64,000 nucleotides of DNA from Mycolicibacterium sp. TY81 (GTDB lineage: Bacteria > Actinomycetota > Actinomycetes > Mycobacteriales > Mycobacteriaceae). The position numbers and the translations under genes are program-made. Where the stretch lies: positions 5,394,001 to 5,458,000 of the forward strand of contig NZ_AP023362.1 in assembly GCF_018326285.1 (NCBI RefSeq), given 5' to 3'. Of this stretch, positions 63,357-64,000 are shown in pieces (within the stretch, counting starts at the first letter, position 1; every line of letters starts with the position of its first letter). The notes under the pieces were generated by a model, which had not been told where the DNA came from, did not search any database, and was given only the letters and a program-made list of their open reading frames with translations.

Positions 63357-64000
63357 GTGTGGAATCCAGACACCTACCTCGCCTTCGCTGACCACCGCGG
63401 CCGGCCCTTCTACGACCTGCTCGCGCGCGTCGGTGCCCAGGCACCCCGGCGCGTGGCGGACGTGGGCTGCGGCCCCGGGAATCTGACTGCCACGCTGTCG
63501 GAGCGCTGGCCCGGCGCGGTGATCGAAGCGGTGGACAACTCACCGGAGATGGTCGAGGCGGCCCGGGCACGCGGCGTCGACGCCCGGGTGGTGGCGGCCG
63601 CCGACTGGGCGCCCGCGGCCGACACCGATGTGATGGTGAGTAACGCTGTGCTGCAATGGGTTCCGGAGCACCGCGACCTGTTGCGGCGGTGGGCCGCCGA
63701 ACTGCCGAAGGGTGCCTGGCTGGCCTTTCAGGTGCCCGGCAACTTCGACTCGCCGTCACATCGGGCGGTGCGGGAGGTCGCCCGGTATCCGGAGTTCGCC
63801 GAGGCGCTGGCCGACATCCGGTTCCGCGAGACGAACGTGGTCGACGACCCGGCGGGCTATGCCGCGCTGCTGACCGCCGCGGGGTGCACCGTCGACGCCT
63901 GGGAGACCACGTATCTGCACCAGTTGACCGGAGAAACCCCGGTGCTGGACTGGATCACCGGTACCGCGTTGACGGACGTCCGCTCCCGGCTCACCGACGA
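63357..64000 (+). CDS. tam: Trans-aconitate 2-methyltransferase, N-terminal part, cut by window end
   Basis: About 214 residues are visible, open to the last base. It begins [24 protein letters not shown] from GTG 63357; AGGA lies 7 bases upstream. The SAM-binding motif is [34 protein letters not shown], then [18 protein letters not shown] and [20 protein letters not shown], as in Tam (Rv0294). It methylates trans-aconitate, a spontaneous by-product of the citrate cycle that inhibits aconitase. The C-terminus is missing. Confidence 0.9.
   Translation, partial: MWNPDTYLAFADHRGRPFYDLLARVGAQAPRRVADVGCGPGNLTATLSERWPGAVIEAVDNSPEMVEAARARGVDARVVAAADWAPAADTDVMVSNAVLQWVPEHRDLLRRWAAELPKGAWLAFQVPGNFDSPSHRAVREVARYPEFAEALADIRFRETNVVDDPAGYAALLTAAGCTVDAWETTYLHQLTGETPVLDWITGTALTDVRSRLTD

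Overview
The window looks like a stretch of chromosome from a fast-growing mycobacterium (Mycolicibacterium type). The DNA is GC-rich. Gene order follows the Mycobacterium tuberculosis Rv0245-Rv0294 block: Sdh1, nirBD, the HemD/CbiX pair, aac(2'), kipI/kipA, fecB2, polD2-fadD2-fadE6, Rv0272c-Rv0276, Rv0281, ESX-3, Rv0293c and tam. PE/PPE proteins, MmpS/MmpL, F420-dependent enzymes and DUF732-like secreted proteins are also present. Gene names by M. tuberculosis equivalence come from recalled family knowledge, not from a database search.

Layout. 1-4.5 kb: end of a flavin-reductase gene, then the minus-strand succinate dehydrogenase 1 operon. 4.6-5.8 kb: a PEP mutase/isocitrate lyase-family enzyme coupled to a Thr-rich membrane protein. 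5.9-11.6 kb: assimilatory nitrite reductase nirBD, a membrane protein, and a divergent pair for siroheme supply and regulation (sirohydrochlorin chelatase and a HemD-winged helix fusion). 11.7-15.7 kb, minus strand: aminoglycoside 2'-N-acetyltransferase, two 5-oxoprolinase subunits, a queuosine-precursor transporter and an iron-siderophore binding lipoprotein with a Tat-type signal. 16-20 kb: unknown and secreted proteins, a patatin and an L,D-transpeptidase. 20-25 kb: an MmpS-MmpL exporter with a divergent TetR regulator. 25-29.7 kb: four secreted low-complexity proteins. 29.7-32.7 kb: a MerR/F420-oxidoreductase pair, an anti-anti-sigma factor followed by a 25-codon ORF, and PolD2. 32.7-46.2 kb: lipid and xenobiotic metabolism (FadD2, FadE6, hydrolase, dehydrogenase, glyoxalase, MpaB oxygenase) with two TetR and one AraC regulators and two methyltransferases. 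46.3-61.1 kb: the complete ESX-3 type VII secretion locus in the order eccA3-eccB3-eccC3-pe5-ppe4-esxG-esxH-espG3-eccD3-mycP3-eccE3. 61.2-64 kb: a hydrolase, an amidohydrolase and the start of a trans-aconitate methyltransferase.

How it works together. NirB needs siroheme, and the neighbouring chelatase makes it from sirohydrochlorin. The iron theme recurs: FecB2-like lipoprotein, an MmpS/MmpL pair of the siderophore-export size class, and ESX-3. Two tandem IdeR-like boxes precede ESX-3, and one overlaps the predicted -35 element.

Most unusual points: (1) a perfect 18-bp hairpin just after the esxH stop and inside the start of espG3; (2) a 47-codon ORF in the ESX-3 leader whose stop overlaps the eccA3 start as ATGA; (3) a 17-codon ORF overlapping the mmpS start in the same manner; (4) several genes whose start codon falls exactly where a TANNNT -10 element predicts transcription to begin, indicating leaderless mRNAs; (5) a displaced histidine in the EsxH zinc-site region; (6) several sharp palindromes with no assigned regulator. 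No tRNA, rRNA, CRISPR array, insertion sequence or prophage was recognised.
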